From the NCBI RefSeq assembly GCF_000757825.1, contig NZ_CP009451.1, positions 4,092,001 to 4,156,000 on the forward strand: DNA of 64,000 nt. The letters are read 5' to 3'. The notes under the pieces were generated by a model. The model saw only the letters and a list, made by a program, of their open reading frames with translations, was not told where the DNA came from and made no database searches. The translations under genes were made by a program, and so were the position numbers. Shown in pieces: positions 48,228 through 58,619 of the stretch. This stretch comes from Cedecea neteri (GTDB taxonomy: Bacteria; Pseudomonadota; Gammaproteobacteria; Enterobacterales; Enterobacteriaceae). Each line of letters starts with the position of its first letter. The first letter of the stretch is position 1.

Positions 48228-49898
48228 ATGTCGATAAGCTCATTTAACCGCCGCTGGGCGGGTGTCATACTCGAAGCGTTGACCCGACATGGGGTGCGGC
48301 ACGTGTGTATCGCGCCCGGCTCCCGCTCCACGCCGCTGACCCTCAGCGCGGCGGAAAACCGCAGTTTCATATGCCACACCCATTTTGATGAACGCGGCCT
48401 TGGCCATCTGGCGCTCGGGCTGGCAAAAGCCAGCGGCGAGCCGGTGGCGATCATCGTCACTTCCGGCACCGCCGTCGCCAACCTTTATCCCGCCGTGATA
48501 GAAGCCGGACTGACCGGCGAAAAACTGATTTTACTGACGGCCGACCGCCCGCCGGAGCTTATCGACTGCGGCGCAAACCAGGCGATTCGCCAGCCGGGGC
48601 TGTTCAGCTCCCATCCTTCCGCTGCGCTTAACCTACCTCGCCCGACGCACGATATTCCCGCCAGCTGGCTGGTGTCTGCGGTCGACAGCGCCGTCGGCCA
48701 GCTCAGCGGTGGAGCATTGCACATCAACTGCCCGTTTGCCGAACCGCTTTACGGCGCGCCTGATGATACCGGCCTTGACTGGCAAAACCGGCTGGAAGGC
48801 TGGTGGGAAGGCAACGCTCCCTGGCTGCGTGAAGCCCACGAAAATGCCGTGCTAAAGCAAAGAGACTGGTTCTTCTGGCGGCAAAAACGGGGCGTAGTAG
48901 TTGCCGGGCGGCTTTCAGCCAGCGAAGGCGAACAGGTTGCGGCCTGGGCACAAATGCTCGGCTGGCCGCTTATCGGTGATGTGCTTTCGCAAACCGGCCA
49001 GCCGCTGCCGTGTGCGGATCTGTGGCTAAGCAATAGCCAGGCCGTTGCCTGCCTGGAGCAGGCGCAAATAGTCATTCAGTTTGGCGGCAGCCTGACCGGG
49101 AAACGCGTGCTTCAGTGGCAGGCCGCCTGTCGGCCGGAAGAGTACTGGCTGGTCGATGAGCAGCCAGGACGCCTTGACCCTGCCAGCCATCGTGGCCGCC
49201 GTCTGGTTGCCAACGTTGAAGCGTGGCTGGAAAAACATGCGGCTGAAAAACGGCTTCCCTGGGCCGAAGAGCTAACGTCTCTTGCCTGGCAAACGCTGGA
49301 AAAGGTTGAGCAAGGCACGGGTGAATTTGGCGAGGCACAGGTTGCCCAGCGCCTGCCGCAGCTGCTGCCGGAAGGCGGCCAGCTGTTTGTGGGCAACAGT
49401 TTAATTGTTCGCTTGATTGACGCCTTCGCGCAGCTCCCGGTGGGCTACCCGGTTTACAGCAACCGGGGCGCGAGCGGTATTGACGGACTGCTTTCTACTG
49501 CGGCAGGCGTTCAGCGTGCTACGGCGCGCTCCACGCTCGCAATAGTCGGCGATATTTCTGCCCTTTATGACCTTAACGCGCTGGCATTGTTGCGCCACGC
49601 ATCGGCGCCGTTTGTGCTGCTGGTGGTCAACAACAACGGCGGCCAGATCTTCTCGCTTCTGCCAACGCCTGCCGAAGAGCGCGAACGTTTTTATTGTATG
49701 CCGCAAAACGTGAATTTCTCCCATGCCGCCGCCATGTTTGGGCTGGGTTATCAGAACCCAGAAAACTGGCAGGCGCTGGAAGAGGCCGTTCGCCGGGCCT
49801 GGCTGCGCCCTGGTGCAACGGTGATTGAAATCACCGTGCCGGAAACCGCCGGGGCCCAAACGCTCCAGCACCTGCTGGCCCAGGTTAGCCAGGCATGA
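48228..49898 (+). CDS. menD: SEPHCHC synthase MenD
   Basis: MenD is a thiamine-diphosphate enzyme that adds the succinyl-semialdehyde group from 2-oxoglutarate to isochorismate, giving 2-succinyl-5-enolpyruvyl-6-hydroxy-3-cyclohexene-1-carboxylate. The catalytic E55 lies in [11 protein letters not shown], and the cofactor motif [11 protein letters not shown] is near residue 440. The ATG at 48228 gives 556 residues, equal to E. coli; an upstream TTG (48210) was not used. It overlaps menH by 4 bases. Confidence 0.95.
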   Translation: MSISSFNRRWAGVILEALTRHGVRHVCIAPGSRSTPLTLSAAENRSFICHTHFDERGLGHLALGLAKASGEPVAIIVTSGTAVANLYPAVIEAGLTGEKLILLTADRPPELIDCGANQAIRQPGLFSSHPSAALNLPRPTHDIPASWLVSAVDSAVGQLSGGALHINCPFAEPLYGAPDDTGLDWQNRLEGWWEGNAPWLREAHENAVLKQRDWFFWRQKRGVVVAGRLSASEGEQVAAWAQMLGWPLIGDVLSQTGQPLPCADLWLSNSQAVACLEQAQIVIQFGGSLTGKRVLQWQAACRPEEYWLVDEQPGRLDPASHRGRRLVANVEAWLEKHAAEKRLPWAEELTSLAWQTLEKVEQGTGEFGEAQVAQRLPQLLPEGGQLFVGNSLIVRLIDAFAQLPVGYPVYSNRGASGIDGLLSTAAGVQRATARSTLAIVGDISALYDLNALALLRHASAPFVLLVVNNNGGQIFSLLPTPAEERERFYCMPQNVNFSHAAAMFGLGYQNPENWQALEEAVRRAWLRPGATVIEITVPETAGAQTLQHLLAQVSQA

Positions 49899-50668
49899 TC
49901 CTTCATGCCGTGCCGCATTTGGGCCACCGTTCAACTCTGCCGTGGATCGTCTGGCTGCACGGTTTTCTTGGCAGTCATCAGGAATGGCAGGAGTTTGAGC
50001 CGCATTTTCCCGACTGGTCACAGCTCAGGATAGATCTGCCCGGCCACGGCGGTTCCGCCGCCGTCCGCGTCCAGAACTTTGCCGGGGTTGATAGCGCGTT
50101 ACGAAATACCCTCAAACATCACGGCATCGACAGCTATTGGCTCGTCGGCTATTCACTTGGCGGGCGAATCGCCATGTATCACGCCAGTCGGCCAGAGTCG
50201 AAGGGCCTGCGTGGGCTGGTCGTTGAAGGTGGCCATCCCGGTTTAAACGGCGAAGCAGAACGCGAGGCGAGGGCGCTGAGCGATTCCCATTGGGCACAGC
50301 GGTTGATGCATGAAAACTTTCAGGCCGTGCTTAACGACTGGTACCAGCAGCCGGTCTTCCGTTCGTTAAGCCGCGAGCAGCGCGCTGAATTAGTTGCCCT
50401 GCGTGTGCAAAACAATCCGCAGGCGTTGGCCCGAATGCTTGAGGCGACTTCGCTTGCCTCCCAGCCTGATTTACGTGAGCCGCTGAGCCGGCTAGCCGTT
50501 CCTTTTCATTATTTATGCGGCGAGCGAGACGAAAAGTTTCGCGCCGTTGCCGCAGAGCTTCGCTGCTCTCTGGCACTGATTTCTGGCGCCGGGCATAACG
50601 CACATCGGGAAGCTCCCGCTGCGTTTAGTTCCGCGCTCCTGACCCTCTTTCGTCACTATGACCTGTAA
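49895..50668 (+). CDS. menH: SHCHC synthase MenH
   Basis: MenH eliminates pyruvate from SEPHCHC to give 2-succinyl-6-hydroxy-2,4-cyclohexadiene-1-carboxylate. The 257-residue alpha/beta-hydrolase has the nucleophile S87 (VGYSLGGR), the acid in CGERDEKF and the histidine in GAGHNAHRE. It is five residues longer than E. coli MenH (252), with the divergence mainly near the N-terminus. Translationally coupled to menD; menB follows 9 bases downstream. Confidence 0.94.
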   Translation: MILHAVPHLGHRSTLPWIVWLHGFLGSHQEWQEFEPHFPDWSQLRIDLPGHGGSAAVRVQNFAGVDSALRNTLKHHGIDSYWLVGYSLGGRIAMYHASRPESKGLRGLVVEGGHPGLNGEAEREARALSDSHWAQRLMHENFQAVLNDWYQQPVFRSLSREQRAELVALRVQNNPQALARMLEATSLASQPDLREPLSRLAVPFHYLCGERDEKFRAVAAELRCSLALISGAGHNAHREAPAAFSSALLTLFRHYDL

Positions 50669-50677
50669 GGATCTCTC

Positions 50678-51535
50678 ATGATTTATCCTGATGAACAAAT
50701 GCTTTACGCCCCGGTTGAATGGCTAGATTGCTCTGAAGGCTACACCGATATTCGCTACCATAAATCCAGCGACGGTATCGCCAAAATCACCATTAACCGC
50801 CCGGAAGTGCGTAATGCATTTCGTCCGCTGACCGTCAAAGAGATGATCAACGCCCTGGCCGACGCTCGCTATGACGACAATATCGGCACCATTATTCTGA
50901 CCGGCGAAGGTGAAAAAGCCTTCTGTGCGGGCGGCGACCAGAAAGTGCGCGGCGACTACGGCGGCTATCAGGACACAAGCGGCGTTCATCACCTGAACGT
51001 GCTCGACTTCCAGCGTCAAATCCGCACCTGCCCTAAACCTGTTGTGGCGATGGTGGCCGGCTTTTCCATCGGCGGCGGCCATGTGCTGCACATGATGTGT
51101 GACCTGACTATCGCTGCTGAAAACGCCGTCTTTGGCCAGACTGGCCCGAAAGTAGGCTCTTTCGACGGCGGCTGGGGGGCTTCCTACATGGCACGTATCG
51201 TTGGTCAGAAAAAGGCTCGCGAAATTTGGTTCCTGTGCCGCCAGTACGATGCAAAAGAAGCGCTCGATATGGGGCTGGTGAATACCGTTGTGCCGATTGC
51301 TGACCTGGAAAAAGAAACCGTGCGCTGGTGCCGCGAGATGCTGCAAAACAGCCCGATGGCGCTGCGCTGCCTGAAAGCGGCGCTGAATGCCGACTGTGAC
51401 GGCCAGGCCGGGCTACAGGAGCTGGCGGGGAACGCCACCATGCTGTTCTATATGACCGAGGAAGGTCAGGAAGGCCGCAACGCGTTTAACCAGAAACGTC
51501 AGCCGGACTTCAGCAAATTTAAACGGAATCCGTAA
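50678..51535 (+). CDS. menB: 1,4-dihydroxy-2-naphthoyl-CoA synthase MenB
   Basis: This crotonase-fold enzyme closes the naphthoquinone ring on o-succinylbenzoyl-CoA. At 285 residues it is collinear with E. coli MenB; it has the oxyanion loops [12 protein letters not shown] and [16 protein letters not shown], and [15 protein letters not shown] near the active site. The stop codon shares a base with the menC ATG. Confidence 0.96.
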   Translation: MIYPDEQMLYAPVEWLDCSEGYTDIRYHKSSDGIAKITINRPEVRNAFRPLTVKEMINALADARYDDNIGTIILTGEGEKAFCAGGDQKVRGDYGGYQDTSGVHHLNVLDFQRQIRTCPKPVVAMVAGFSIGGGHVLHMMCDLTIAAENAVFGQTGPKVGSFDGGWGASYMARIVGQKKAREIWFLCRQYDAKEALDMGLVNTVVPIADLEKETVRWCREMLQNSPMALRCLKAALNADCDGQAGLQELAGNATMLFYMTEEGQEGRNAFNQKRQPDFSKFKRNP

Positions 51536-52500
51536 TGCGCCGCGCGGCGCTGTGGCGCTTTCAAATCCCTATGGAGGCAGGCGTTGTGCTACGTGACCAG
51601 CGCCTCAAATTCAGAGAGGGCCTGCTGGTGCGGCTGACGCCGGGCGAGAGCACCGGATGGGGGGAAATATCTCCTCTACCTGGCTTTAGCGGTGAAAACC
51701 TCGCGGAAGCTCAGGCGCAGGCTGAGCGCTGGCTTGAACAATGGGTAGCCGATGAGTCGACTCCGCTGCCCGAGCTGCCGTCCGTCGCGTTCGGCCTGAG
51801 CTGCGCGCTGGCTGAAGCTAGCGGCACGCTGCCGCAGCCTGCGGACTACCGCGCGGCTCCGCTGTGTACCGGCGATCCTGACGAGTTGATTCTTGCGCTG
51901 GCGGCGATGCCTGGCGAAAAAGTGGCCAAGGTCAAAGTCGGCCTGTACGAAGCCGTGCGGGACGGCATGGTGGTTAATCTGCTGCTTGAGGCCGTGCCTG
52001 AACTGCATTTGCGTCTTGATGCCAACCGCAGCTGGACGCCGCTTAAGGCACTGCAGTTCGCTAAATACGTTAATCCTGATTACCGTTCGCGCATCGATTT
52101 TATCGAAGAACCGTGCAAAACCCGCGAGCAGTCTCGCGAGTTCAGTCGGGAAACGGGGATTGCAATTGCCTGGGACGAGAGCCTGCGAGAGAGTGATTTC
52201 GTTTTCGCCGCAGAGCCGGGCGTTTCGGCAGTGATTATCAAACCGACGCTAACCGGAAGCCTGGATAAAGTGCGTGAGCAGGTCACCTCCGCGCACAAAT
52301 TAGGGTTAAAAGCGGTGATCAGCTCCTCCATTGAGTCGAGCCTGGGGCTGACCCAGTTGGCTCGCATCGCCGCCTGGCTGACGCCGGGAACCCTGCCGGG
52401 GCTGGATACTTTGTCGCTGATGCAGACACAGCTTGAGCGCAGCTGGCCGGGAAGCCCGCTGCCTTGCATAAGCGCCAGTCAGCTTGAGCGTATTCGATGA
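51535..52500 (+). CDS. menC: o-succinylbenzoate synthase MenC
   Basis: An enolase-superfamily enzyme that dehydrates SHCHC to o-succinylbenzoate. The 321-residue protein shows the KVKVG lysine motif (about residue 133), the metal ligands in LRLDANRSW and DFIEEPCK, and the second catalytic lysine in [10 protein letters not shown]. Overlaps menE by 4 bases. Confidence 0.95.
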   Translation: MRRAALWRFQIPMEAGVVLRDQRLKFREGLLVRLTPGESTGWGEISPLPGFSGENLAEAQAQAERWLEQWVADESTPLPELPSVAFGLSCALAEASGTLPQPADYRAAPLCTGDPDELILALAAMPGEKVAKVKVGLYEAVRDGMVVNLLLEAVPELHLRLDANRSWTPLKALQFAKYVNPDYRSRIDFIEEPCKTREQSREFSRETGIAIAWDESLRESDFVFAAEPGVSAVIIKPTLTGSLDKVREQVTSAHKLGLKAVISSSIESSLGLTQLARIAAWLTPGTLPGLDTLSLMQTQLERSWPGSPLPCISASQLERIR

Positions 52501-53852
52501 GCTTTACCGACTGGCCGTGGCGTCACTGGGCAAACGTCCGGGGCGCAAACGTCGCGCTCCGCCTCGATGATGAACGCTTAACCTGGCCAACCCTGTGTCA
52601 GCGCGTGGACGCGCTGGCGGGGGGCTTCCACCTGCAGGGTGTAAAAGAAGGCGATGGCGTTGCGCTGAAAGCGAAAAACGGCCCGCAAACGCTGCTTGCC
52701 TGGCTGGCGCTATTGCAGTGCGGTGCACGCGTTTTGCCGCTTAACCCACAGCTGCCTGATAGCCTGCTGGCACAGCTCCTGCCGTCGATGACGCTGGGCT
52801 ACGGCATCACCTTAACCGACGTTTGTCCGGTCCCTGGCTTAACGCCGCTGCGGCTGGTGGATGCCGCGCCCTGGTGCGAAAGCTGGCGGCCGTCACGGCT
52901 GGCGTCAATGACGCTCACTTCCGGTTCAACCGGGTTACCCAAGGCCGCTGTGCATACATTATCCGCTCACCTCGCCAGCGCGGCGGGTGTGCTGTCGAGG
53001 ATGGATTACGGCGCCGAAGATAGCTGGCTCTTGTCGTTACCGCTGTTCCACGTTTCCGGCCAGGGGATACTCTGGCGCTGGCTGCATGCCGGTGGGCAGC
53101 TGAAGGTTTCTTCTGCGCAGTCGATAAGCGAAGCCTTGCGGGAGTGCAGCCATGCCTCGCTGGTGCCGACTCAGCTGTGGCGGCTGCTGGAACAACGGCG
53201 GTCCCTGGCGCTGCGTGAAGTGCTGCTTGGCGGGGCAGCCATCCCCGTTGAACTGACGCAGCAGGCAGAAGCCCGCGGCGTGCGCTGCTGGTGTGGCTAT
53301 GGCTTAACCGAGCTGGCTTCGACGGTCTGTGCGAAACGTGCCGACGGGCAGCCTGACGTTGGCGAACCGCTGCCGGGGCGGGAGGTGAAAATCGTCGATG
53401 AAGAAGTGTGGATCCGTGCGGATAGCCAGGCCAGCGGCTACTGGCGGGACGGGCAGCTTGTTCCGCTGGAGAATGAATACGGCTGGTTTGCTACCCGTGA
53501 CCGGGGCGTTTTGCAGGCGGGACGCCTGACGATAATCGGACGCCTTGACAACCAGTTCTTCAGCGGCGGGGAAGGTATTCAGCCGGAAGAGGTGGAGCGG
53601 GTCATTGCGACACATCCTGCGGTACAGCAGGTGTTTGTGGTGCCCGTGGATGACGCTGAGTTTGGACAGCGGCCGGTTGCCGTTGTCGAGACTAATGCGG
53701 GATGTGATTTTAACGAGATTGCCGCCTGGCTTGACGGAAAGTTGCCCCGTTTTCAGCGGCCAGTGCGTTGGTTAACGCTGCCGCAGGCGCTAAAACAGGG
53801 CGGGATTAAAATCTCCCGCCGCAGGCTGATAGAGTGGGCTGCAGGGGCATAA
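52497..53852 (+). CDS. menE: o-succinylbenzoate-CoA ligase MenE
   Basis: MenE adenylates o-succinylbenzoate and joins it to CoA. The 451-residue AMP-forming ligase has the P-loop-like motif [28 protein letters not shown] and the hinge region TRDRGVL...[12 protein letters not shown]. Last gene of the men operon; a terminator hairpin overlaps its stop codon. Convergent with the catalase gene. Confidence 0.94.
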   Translation: MSFTDWPWRHWANVRGANVALRLDDERLTWPTLCQRVDALAGGFHLQGVKEGDGVALKAKNGPQTLLAWLALLQCGARVLPLNPQLPDSLLAQLLPSMTLGYGITLTDVCPVPGLTPLRLVDAAPWCESWRPSRLASMTLTSGSTGLPKAAVHTLSAHLASAAGVLSRMDYGAEDSWLLSLPLFHVSGQGILWRWLHAGGQLKVSSAQSISEALRECSHASLVPTQLWRLLEQRRSLALREVLLGGAAIPVELTQQAEARGVRCWCGYGLTELASTVCAKRADGQPDVGEPLPGREVKIVDEEVWIRADSQASGYWRDGQLVPLENEYGWFATRDRGVLQAGRLTIIGRLDNQFFSGGEGIQPEEVERVIATHPAVQQVFVVPVDDAEFGQRPVAVVETNAGCDFNEIAAWLDGKLPRFQRPVRWLTLPQALKQGGIKISRRRLIEWAAGA

Positions 53853-53867
53853 CCCCTGCAATATTTT
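53840..53867 (+). terminator. Terminator overlapping the menE stop codon
   Basis: TGCAGGGG (53840-53847), loop CATAA and CCCCTGCA (53853-53860) form a perfect 8-bp stem followed by ATATTTT. The menE TAA lies in the loop at 53850-53852, so the hairpin includes the last codons. Confidence 0.8.
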
Positions 53868-55314
53868 ACCTGTCGTTCTTAAGCGCTTTGAGTGCGTTAG
53901 CCACTCCCGCGCCGTATTCAGGATGAACCTGGCTGAACAGGCAAATCTGTCGCGCCTGAATACTTTCCGGCACGTCTTTCATCTCTCCGGCGATACGCGC
54001 AAACATGCGCTGATGCTCCTCATCGCTCAGCAGGTTGTACAGCGCCCGTGGCTGACTGAAATAGTCGGTATCTTCGCGATGGTTCCAGTGGTCGGCCGCG
54101 CCTTCAAGGCTTAGCGGCGGCTCGCTGAAATCTGGCTGCTCCTGGAAAACGTTGAAGCTGTTTGGCTCGTAGGTTGCGCCGTTGCCGCTGTTGTCGTCCA
54201 CGCGCATTGCGCCGTCGCGGTGATAGTTATGGAACGGGCATTTTGGCGCATTCACCGGGATCTGATGATGGTTCACGCCAAGGCGATAGCGGTGCGCATC
54301 TCCGTAGGAGAACAGGCGGCCCTGCAGCATTTTATCCGGGGAGAAGCCAATGCCGGGTACCACGTTTGCCGGAGACATTGCCGCCTGTTCGACATCCGAG
54401 AAGTAATTTTCAGGGTTGCGATTCAGTTCGATATACCCGACCTCCATCAGAGGGTAGTCACCGTGCGGCCAGACCTTGGTCAGATCAAACGGGTTGTACG
54501 GTGTTTTTGACGCTTCGGCTTCCGGCATAATCTGAATGAACAGCTTCCAGCGTGGGAAGTCACCGGCCTCAATGGATTCGTACAGATCGCGCTGCGAGCT
54601 TTCGCGGTCTTCAGCGATGATTTTTCCCGCTTCTTCGTCCATCAGGTTCTCAATGCCCTGTTGGGTTTTAAAGTGGAATTTCACCCAGAAACGCTCGTTG
54701 TCTTTATTGATAAAACTAAAGGTATGACTGCCAAAGCCGTGGATATGGCGATAGGAACTCGGCAGGCCGCGATCGCTGAAATCAATGGTCAGTTGGTGAA
54801 GCGATTCCGGCAGATGCGAGAAGAAATCCCATTTATAGGTCGGGTTACGCAGGTTGGTGCGCGGGTCGCGTTTTACGACGTGGTTCAGGTCCGGGAACTT
54901 GAGCGGATCGCGGAGGTAGAATACCGGCGTGTTGTTACCCACCAGGTCCCAGTTGCCTTCCTCTGTATAGAATTTCATGGAAAAACCGCGGATATCGCGC
55001 TCGGCGTCGGCGGCGCCACGTTCACCGGCAACGGTGGAGAAACGCATAAACATTTCGGTTTTTTTGCCGACTTCCGAAAAGAGTTTTGCTCGGGTGTAGC
55101 GGGTGATGTCGTGAGTAACGGTAAAATGGCCGAAAGCGCCAGAACCTTTGGCGTGCATACGGCGCTCGGGAATAACCTCCCGGTCGAAATGCGCTAACTT
55201 TTCAAGAAACCAGACGTCCTGAAGCAGCATAGGGCCACGCGGGCCTGCGGTAGCGACGTTGTTGTTATCGGCAACGGGTGCGCCTGCGGCGGTGGTTAAT
55301 CCTTTCTTGCTCAT
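53866..55314 (-). CDS. katA: Monofunctional haem catalase, small-subunit clade (KatA-type)
   Basis: It disproportionates hydrogen peroxide. The 482-residue product has the distal catalytic H54 ([11 protein letters not shown]), N127 ([10 protein letters not shown]) and the proximal haem-ligand tyrosine in [15 protein letters not shown], so it should be active. The length is that of clade 3 catalases; it is neither the large KatE nor the KatG of E. coli. ATG 55314 follows GGGAGG at 5 bases. It sits between menE and yfaZ, where E. coli has nudI-ais-arn-pmrD. Base composition is not obviously foreign. Possible OxyR control could not be read from the promoter. Confidence 0.94.
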   Translation of the reverse strand: MSKKGLTTAAGAPVADNNNVATAGPRGPMLLQDVWFLEKLAHFDREVIPERRMHAKGSGAFGHFTVTHDITRYTRAKLFSEVGKKTEMFMRFSTVAGERGAADAERDIRGFSMKFYTEEGNWDLVGNNTPVFYLRDPLKFPDLNHVVKRDPRTNLRNPTYKWDFFSHLPESLHQLTIDFSDRGLPSSYRHIHGFGSHTFSFINKDNERFWVKFHFKTQQGIENLMDEEAGKIIAEDRESSQRDLYESIEAGDFPRWKLFIQIMPEAEASKTPYNPFDLTKVWPHGDYPLMEVGYIELNRNPENYFSDVEQAAMSPANVVPGIGFSPDKMLQGRLFSYGDAHRYRLGVNHHQIPVNAPKCPFHNYHRDGAMRVDDNSGNGATYEPNSFNVFQEQPDFSEPPLSLEGAADHWNHREDTDYFSQPRALYNLLSDEEHQRMFARIAGEMKDVPESIQARQICLFSQVHPEYGAGVANALKALKNDR

Positions 55315-55578
55315 CAATGCCTCCCTAAGACCTGGGTCAAGTGGTTACAGAAAATGTTAAATATAGACCATATTTATAATGTGACTACATTCATTGCCGG
55401 AACACTGTTGCACTTTCCGCCGTCGTGGTTCATTGATCTTGTCCCCGGAAATGGTGTCTTTTCATTTCCTTACACTCAAGGAAATATTGGCATTTTCTAA
55501 CGCGTTAATAAGATAATGCGCCACGCCATCCAATGGCGTTTTCAAGGGCAGCCCTTTTTCTTTTTCAGGAACCAAGGA

Positions 55579-56121
55579 ATGAATAAATTACTTTTAGCCA
55601 GCGGCGCGGGTTTGCTGCTGGTTTCTGCAGGTGCCAGCGCGATTGGCGTGAGTGCTGAAGTCGGCAAGGAATACACTAATCTCGGCGTGGGTTTTGGCAC
55701 CGAAAGCAGCGGCATTGCGGTAACCGGTAACTACGCGCACAACGACGACAACGGCGATGCCGTGGGTCTTGGCCTCGGCTTTAATATTCCTCTGGGGCCG
55801 ATGATGGCAACCGTGGGGGGGCGTGGCGTTTACCTGCATCCAAAAGATCGCAAAGAAGGTTATGCGGTTGCGGCCGGCGGCGGCCTGAAATGGCCAATTA
55901 CGCCTGATATTGCGGTGTTTGGCGATTACTACTACTCGCCAGATTCGCTGTCCAGCGGCGTGAAGGACTATAAAGAAGCAAGCGCAGGCGCAAGCTGGAA
56001 CTTTATGCGTCCGTTCTCGGCTCAGGTGGGCTACCGTTACATCAGCCTTGGCGGCAAAGACGGTGACCGGACCGATACCGTTGCCGACGGTCCGTATGTG
56101 GGCGTCAGCGCCAGCTTCTAA
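55579..56121 (+). CDS. yfaZ: YfaZ family outer-membrane protein
   Basis: The 180-residue precursor starts with a signal peptide (residues 1-21, cleavage after AGASA) followed by alternating beta-strand-like segments rich in glycine and aromatic residues, ending in phenylalanine (VGVSASF), a feature of outer-membrane beta barrels. It is collinear with E. coli YfaZ (180), whose function is unknown. The ATG at 55579 is used because an upstream in-frame start would precede the signal peptide. Divergent from katA, with a 264-base promoter region between them. Confidence 0.92.
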   Translation: MNKLLLASGAGLLLVSAGASAIGVSAEVGKEYTNLGVGFGTESSGIAVTGNYAHNDDNGDAVGLGLGFNIPLGPMMATVGGRGVYLHPKDRKEGYAVAAGGGLKWPITPDIAVFGDYYYSPDSLSSGVKDYKEASAGASWNFMRPFSAQVGYRYISLGGKDGDRTDTVADGPYVGVSASF

Positions 56122-56129
56122 TTTCTTCC

Positions 56130-56158
56130 AGCGCGACGCTTCTGTTGCGCTTTTTCTT
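56130..56158 (+). terminator. Rho-independent terminator after yfaZ
   Basis: AGCGCGAC (56130-56137) pairs with GTTGCGCT (56144-56151, one G-T pair) around loop GCTTCT and is followed by TTTTCTT. Confidence 0.77.
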
Positions 56159-56216
56159 CCCGCCCGTTGTTCCCGTCTGCGCTATAGTGGGGCGTTCCCT
56201 TGCTGCGGAGTAGAAG

Positions 56217-57413
56217 ATGTTAAAAGTAGAAATGCTGTCGACCGGTGACGAAGTGCTGTACGGGCAAATTACCGATACCAATGCAGCCTGGCTTGCCGAT
56301 TATTTCTTTCACCAGGGTTTACCGATGTCGCGCCGTAATACGGTGGGCGACAGCCTTCCTGACCTGATTGCCATACTGCAAGAGCGCAGCCACCAGGCCG
56401 ACGTACTGATTGTTAACGGCGGTCTGGGGCCCACAAGCGATGATTTAAGCGCGCTGGCGGCGGCTACCGCTGCGGGCGTTGAGCTGGTTGAGCATGCCGA
56501 ATGGCTAGCCTGGATGGAGCAGTTTTTCGCCGAGCGTGGGCGAGTGATGGCCCCGAGCAACCGCAAGCAGGCACAAATTCCGGCCAACAGCGAAATGATC
56601 GACAACCCCGTGGGCACTGCCTGCGGTTTTGCAATGACCTTAAACCGCTGCCTGATGTTCTTCACGCCCGGCGTGCCATCAGAATTTAAGGCGATGGTAG
56701 ATAAAGAAATTATGCCCCGGCTGCGCACGCGTTTTACGCTCCCTGAACCTCCAATATGCCTGCGTTTAACCACCTTTGGGCGCTCCGAAAGCGAGCTGGC
56801 GCAATGTCTTGATCCGCTGACGTTGCCGGAGAATGTGGTGATGGGGTATCGCTCGTCTATGCCGATTATCGAGCTTAAGCTCACCGGCCCGGCCAGCCAG
56901 CGTGAGGCGATGGAAGCGGTATGGCCAGAGGTGCGCCGTGTCGCCGGCGACAGCCTGATTTTTGAAGGAACCGAAGGGCTTCCGGCGCAAATAGCCCGCC
57001 GCCTCGCCGAGCGTTCACTGACTATCGCCGTGAGCGAACAGTTTACCGGCGGCCTGCTGGCGCTACAGCTGACAAGGGCGCAGGCTGCGCTGAAAGCTAG
57101 CCGTGTTTTACCGCAGGAGGCTGGCACGCTGGCGGAAGCGCTGAAGGCCAGCGCAGATCTGCGCCAGAGCCAGCAAAGCGGCGTGGCTCTGGTTATTGCC
57201 GGTGAGGAAGAGAGGCAAATCAACTTTGCTCTCTCCACGCCGGACGGCACCTTTGGCCTTGGCGTGAAGTTTGGTACCAGCCGCCATGCGCTGGCCATTC
57301 GTCAGGAAGTGTGCGCCATGATGGCGCTTAACGTGCTGCGTCGCTGGCTCAACGGCCAGCCGCTGGAAACCGAGCACGGCTGGATTAAGGTTGTGGAATC
57401 AGCCAGCCTCTAA
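56217..57413 (+). CDS. yfaY: CinA-like protein YfaY
   Basis: The 398-residue protein has an N-terminal MoCF-type domain (TGDEVLYGQITDTNAAWLAD, then NGGLGPTSDDLSALA), found in CinA/COG1058 proteins, and a C-terminal CinA/PncC-like domain. The PncC catalytic motif, usually AESCTGG, reads SEQFTGG here, so the nucleophilic serine is missing and NMN deamidase activity is unlikely. E. coli YfaY has the same change. Function is unknown. Its stop is three bases from that of the convergent glpC. Confidence 0.9.
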   Translation: MLKVEMLSTGDEVLYGQITDTNAAWLADYFFHQGLPMSRRNTVGDSLPDLIAILQERSHQADVLIVNGGLGPTSDDLSALAAATAAGVELVEHAEWLAWMEQFFAERGRVMAPSNRKQAQIPANSEMIDNPVGTACGFAMTLNRCLMFFTPGVPSEFKAMVDKEIMPRLRTRFTLPEPPICLRLTTFGRSESELAQCLDPLTLPENVVMGYRSSMPIIELKLTGPASQREAMEAVWPEVRRVAGDSLIFEGTEGLPAQIARRLAERSLTIAVSEQFTGGLLALQLTRAQAALKASRVLPQEAGTLAEALKASADLRQSQQSGVALVIAGEEERQINFALSTPDGTFGLGVKFGTSRHALAIRQEVCAMMALNVLRRWLNGQPLETEHGWIKVVESASL

Positions 57414-57416
57414 GCA

Positions 57417-58619
57417 TCAGGCGAGCGCCCGTGCCAGCAGCGTAATCGGGTGCTCGCAGCGTTTGCTGGTGGACATCTCTATCTGCCATTTACAGGTTTC
57501 ACAGTCGGTGACTACCAGGTCAACGCCGCTCTCTTCTATCTGCTGGAACAGCGGCGCGCCGATACGCTGGGAGGTCGGATAGTTTTCTTTTTTAAACCCA
57601 TAGGTGCCGGCGATGCCGCAGCATTGGGAGTCCAGCATCACCAGCTCCACGCCGGGAATTCGGCGCAGCAGCTCAACGGAGTAGAGCGTCCAGCCCATTT
57701 TTTCCATATGACACGGCGTATGGTAAGCGATGCGAAGCGGCGTATTTTTTAGCGCCAATGTTCTGCCATCCTCTTCCAGAAGTTTCCAGATATAGCGCGT
57801 TGCCAGCTCAATGTGATCGCGGATCGGCGTGGTATCCACGCCGAGAATGTGCGGGTATTCATCGCGCAGGGTGAAGGTGCAGGTCGAAGAAGTCGCCACG
57901 ACCGGTAGCCCGCGCTGAATAACCGCTTCTTCAAGCGAACTGGCATTTACCGCCGCCTGTTTTTTTGCCTTTTCAATAAAGCCGTTGGCGATGAGCGGTA
58001 CGCCGCAGCACTTCTCTCTTTTCAGTAACTGAACGCCGATGCCCATCGCGTTAAGCACTTTAACCATATCTTTGCCGAGCTGGGGATGGTTGTAGTTCAC
58101 GAAGCAGCCGTGGAAGAACGCGACCTGCTGCGGGAAGGTGGCCTGGCGCGCCGCCTGGCGTCGATACCACTGGCGGAAGGTGCCGAAGGAGTATTTGGGC
58201 AGTTCGCGGTGGGAATCAATGTTGAGCGCTTTATCCAGCAGCTTACGTACGGGCTTCATGCCGGTGGTGGCATTGACCAGCGGGGCAAAAGGCGTGGAGA
58301 GCGTGCCCATTAAATCGGTATGGCTGAGAATCGCGTCGCGCAGGGAAGGTTTATGCTCACCGTATCTGGCACGCGCCCGCTGGATGATGTCGCCAATTTT
58401 GACCTCGGACGGGCAGGAGACTTCGCAGCGTTTGCAGTTGGTGCAGTACTTCAGCGCGTCGTCATACAGCGAGGGATCTTTTAGTCTCAGCCTTTCGCCG
58501 TCGGGCCCGGCCTGTTTTGGCCCCGGATATTCCGGGCGTACGCGGCTAACCGGGCAGGCTGTGGTGCAGACCGTGCATTTAATACAGCTTTCAAAGCTGG
58601 TTTCATCAAGCAGGTTCAT
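57417..58619 (-). CDS. glpC: Anaerobic glycerol-3-phosphate dehydrogenase subunit C
   Basis: GlpC anchors the GlpAB dimer to the inner membrane and passes electrons toward menaquinone. The 400-residue product has two 4Fe-4S motifs (CIKCTVCTTACPVSR from residue 10 and CTNCKRCEVSCP at about residue 54) and two CCG-type domains (CCGVP and CCGIAGTYGFKKENY). The ATG at 58619 is chosen because GGAGG precedes it and E. coli GlpC starts similarly (396 aa); it then overlaps the glpB end by 14 bases. Last gene of glpABC. Confidence 0.95.
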   Translation of the reverse strand: MNLLDETSFESCIKCTVCTTACPVSRVRPEYPGPKQAGPDGERLRLKDPSLYDDALKYCTNCKRCEVSCPSEVKIGDIIQRARARYGEHKPSLRDAILSHTDLMGTLSTPFAPLVNATTGMKPVRKLLDKALNIDSHRELPKYSFGTFRQWYRRQAARQATFPQQVAFFHGCFVNYNHPQLGKDMVKVLNAMGIGVQLLKREKCCGVPLIANGFIEKAKKQAAVNASSLEEAVIQRGLPVVATSSTCTFTLRDEYPHILGVDTTPIRDHIELATRYIWKLLEEDGRTLALKNTPLRIAYHTPCHMEKMGWTLYSVELLRRIPGVELVMLDSQCCGIAGTYGFKKENYPTSQRIGAPLFQQIEESGVDLVVTDCETCKWQIEMSTSKRCEHPITLLARALA

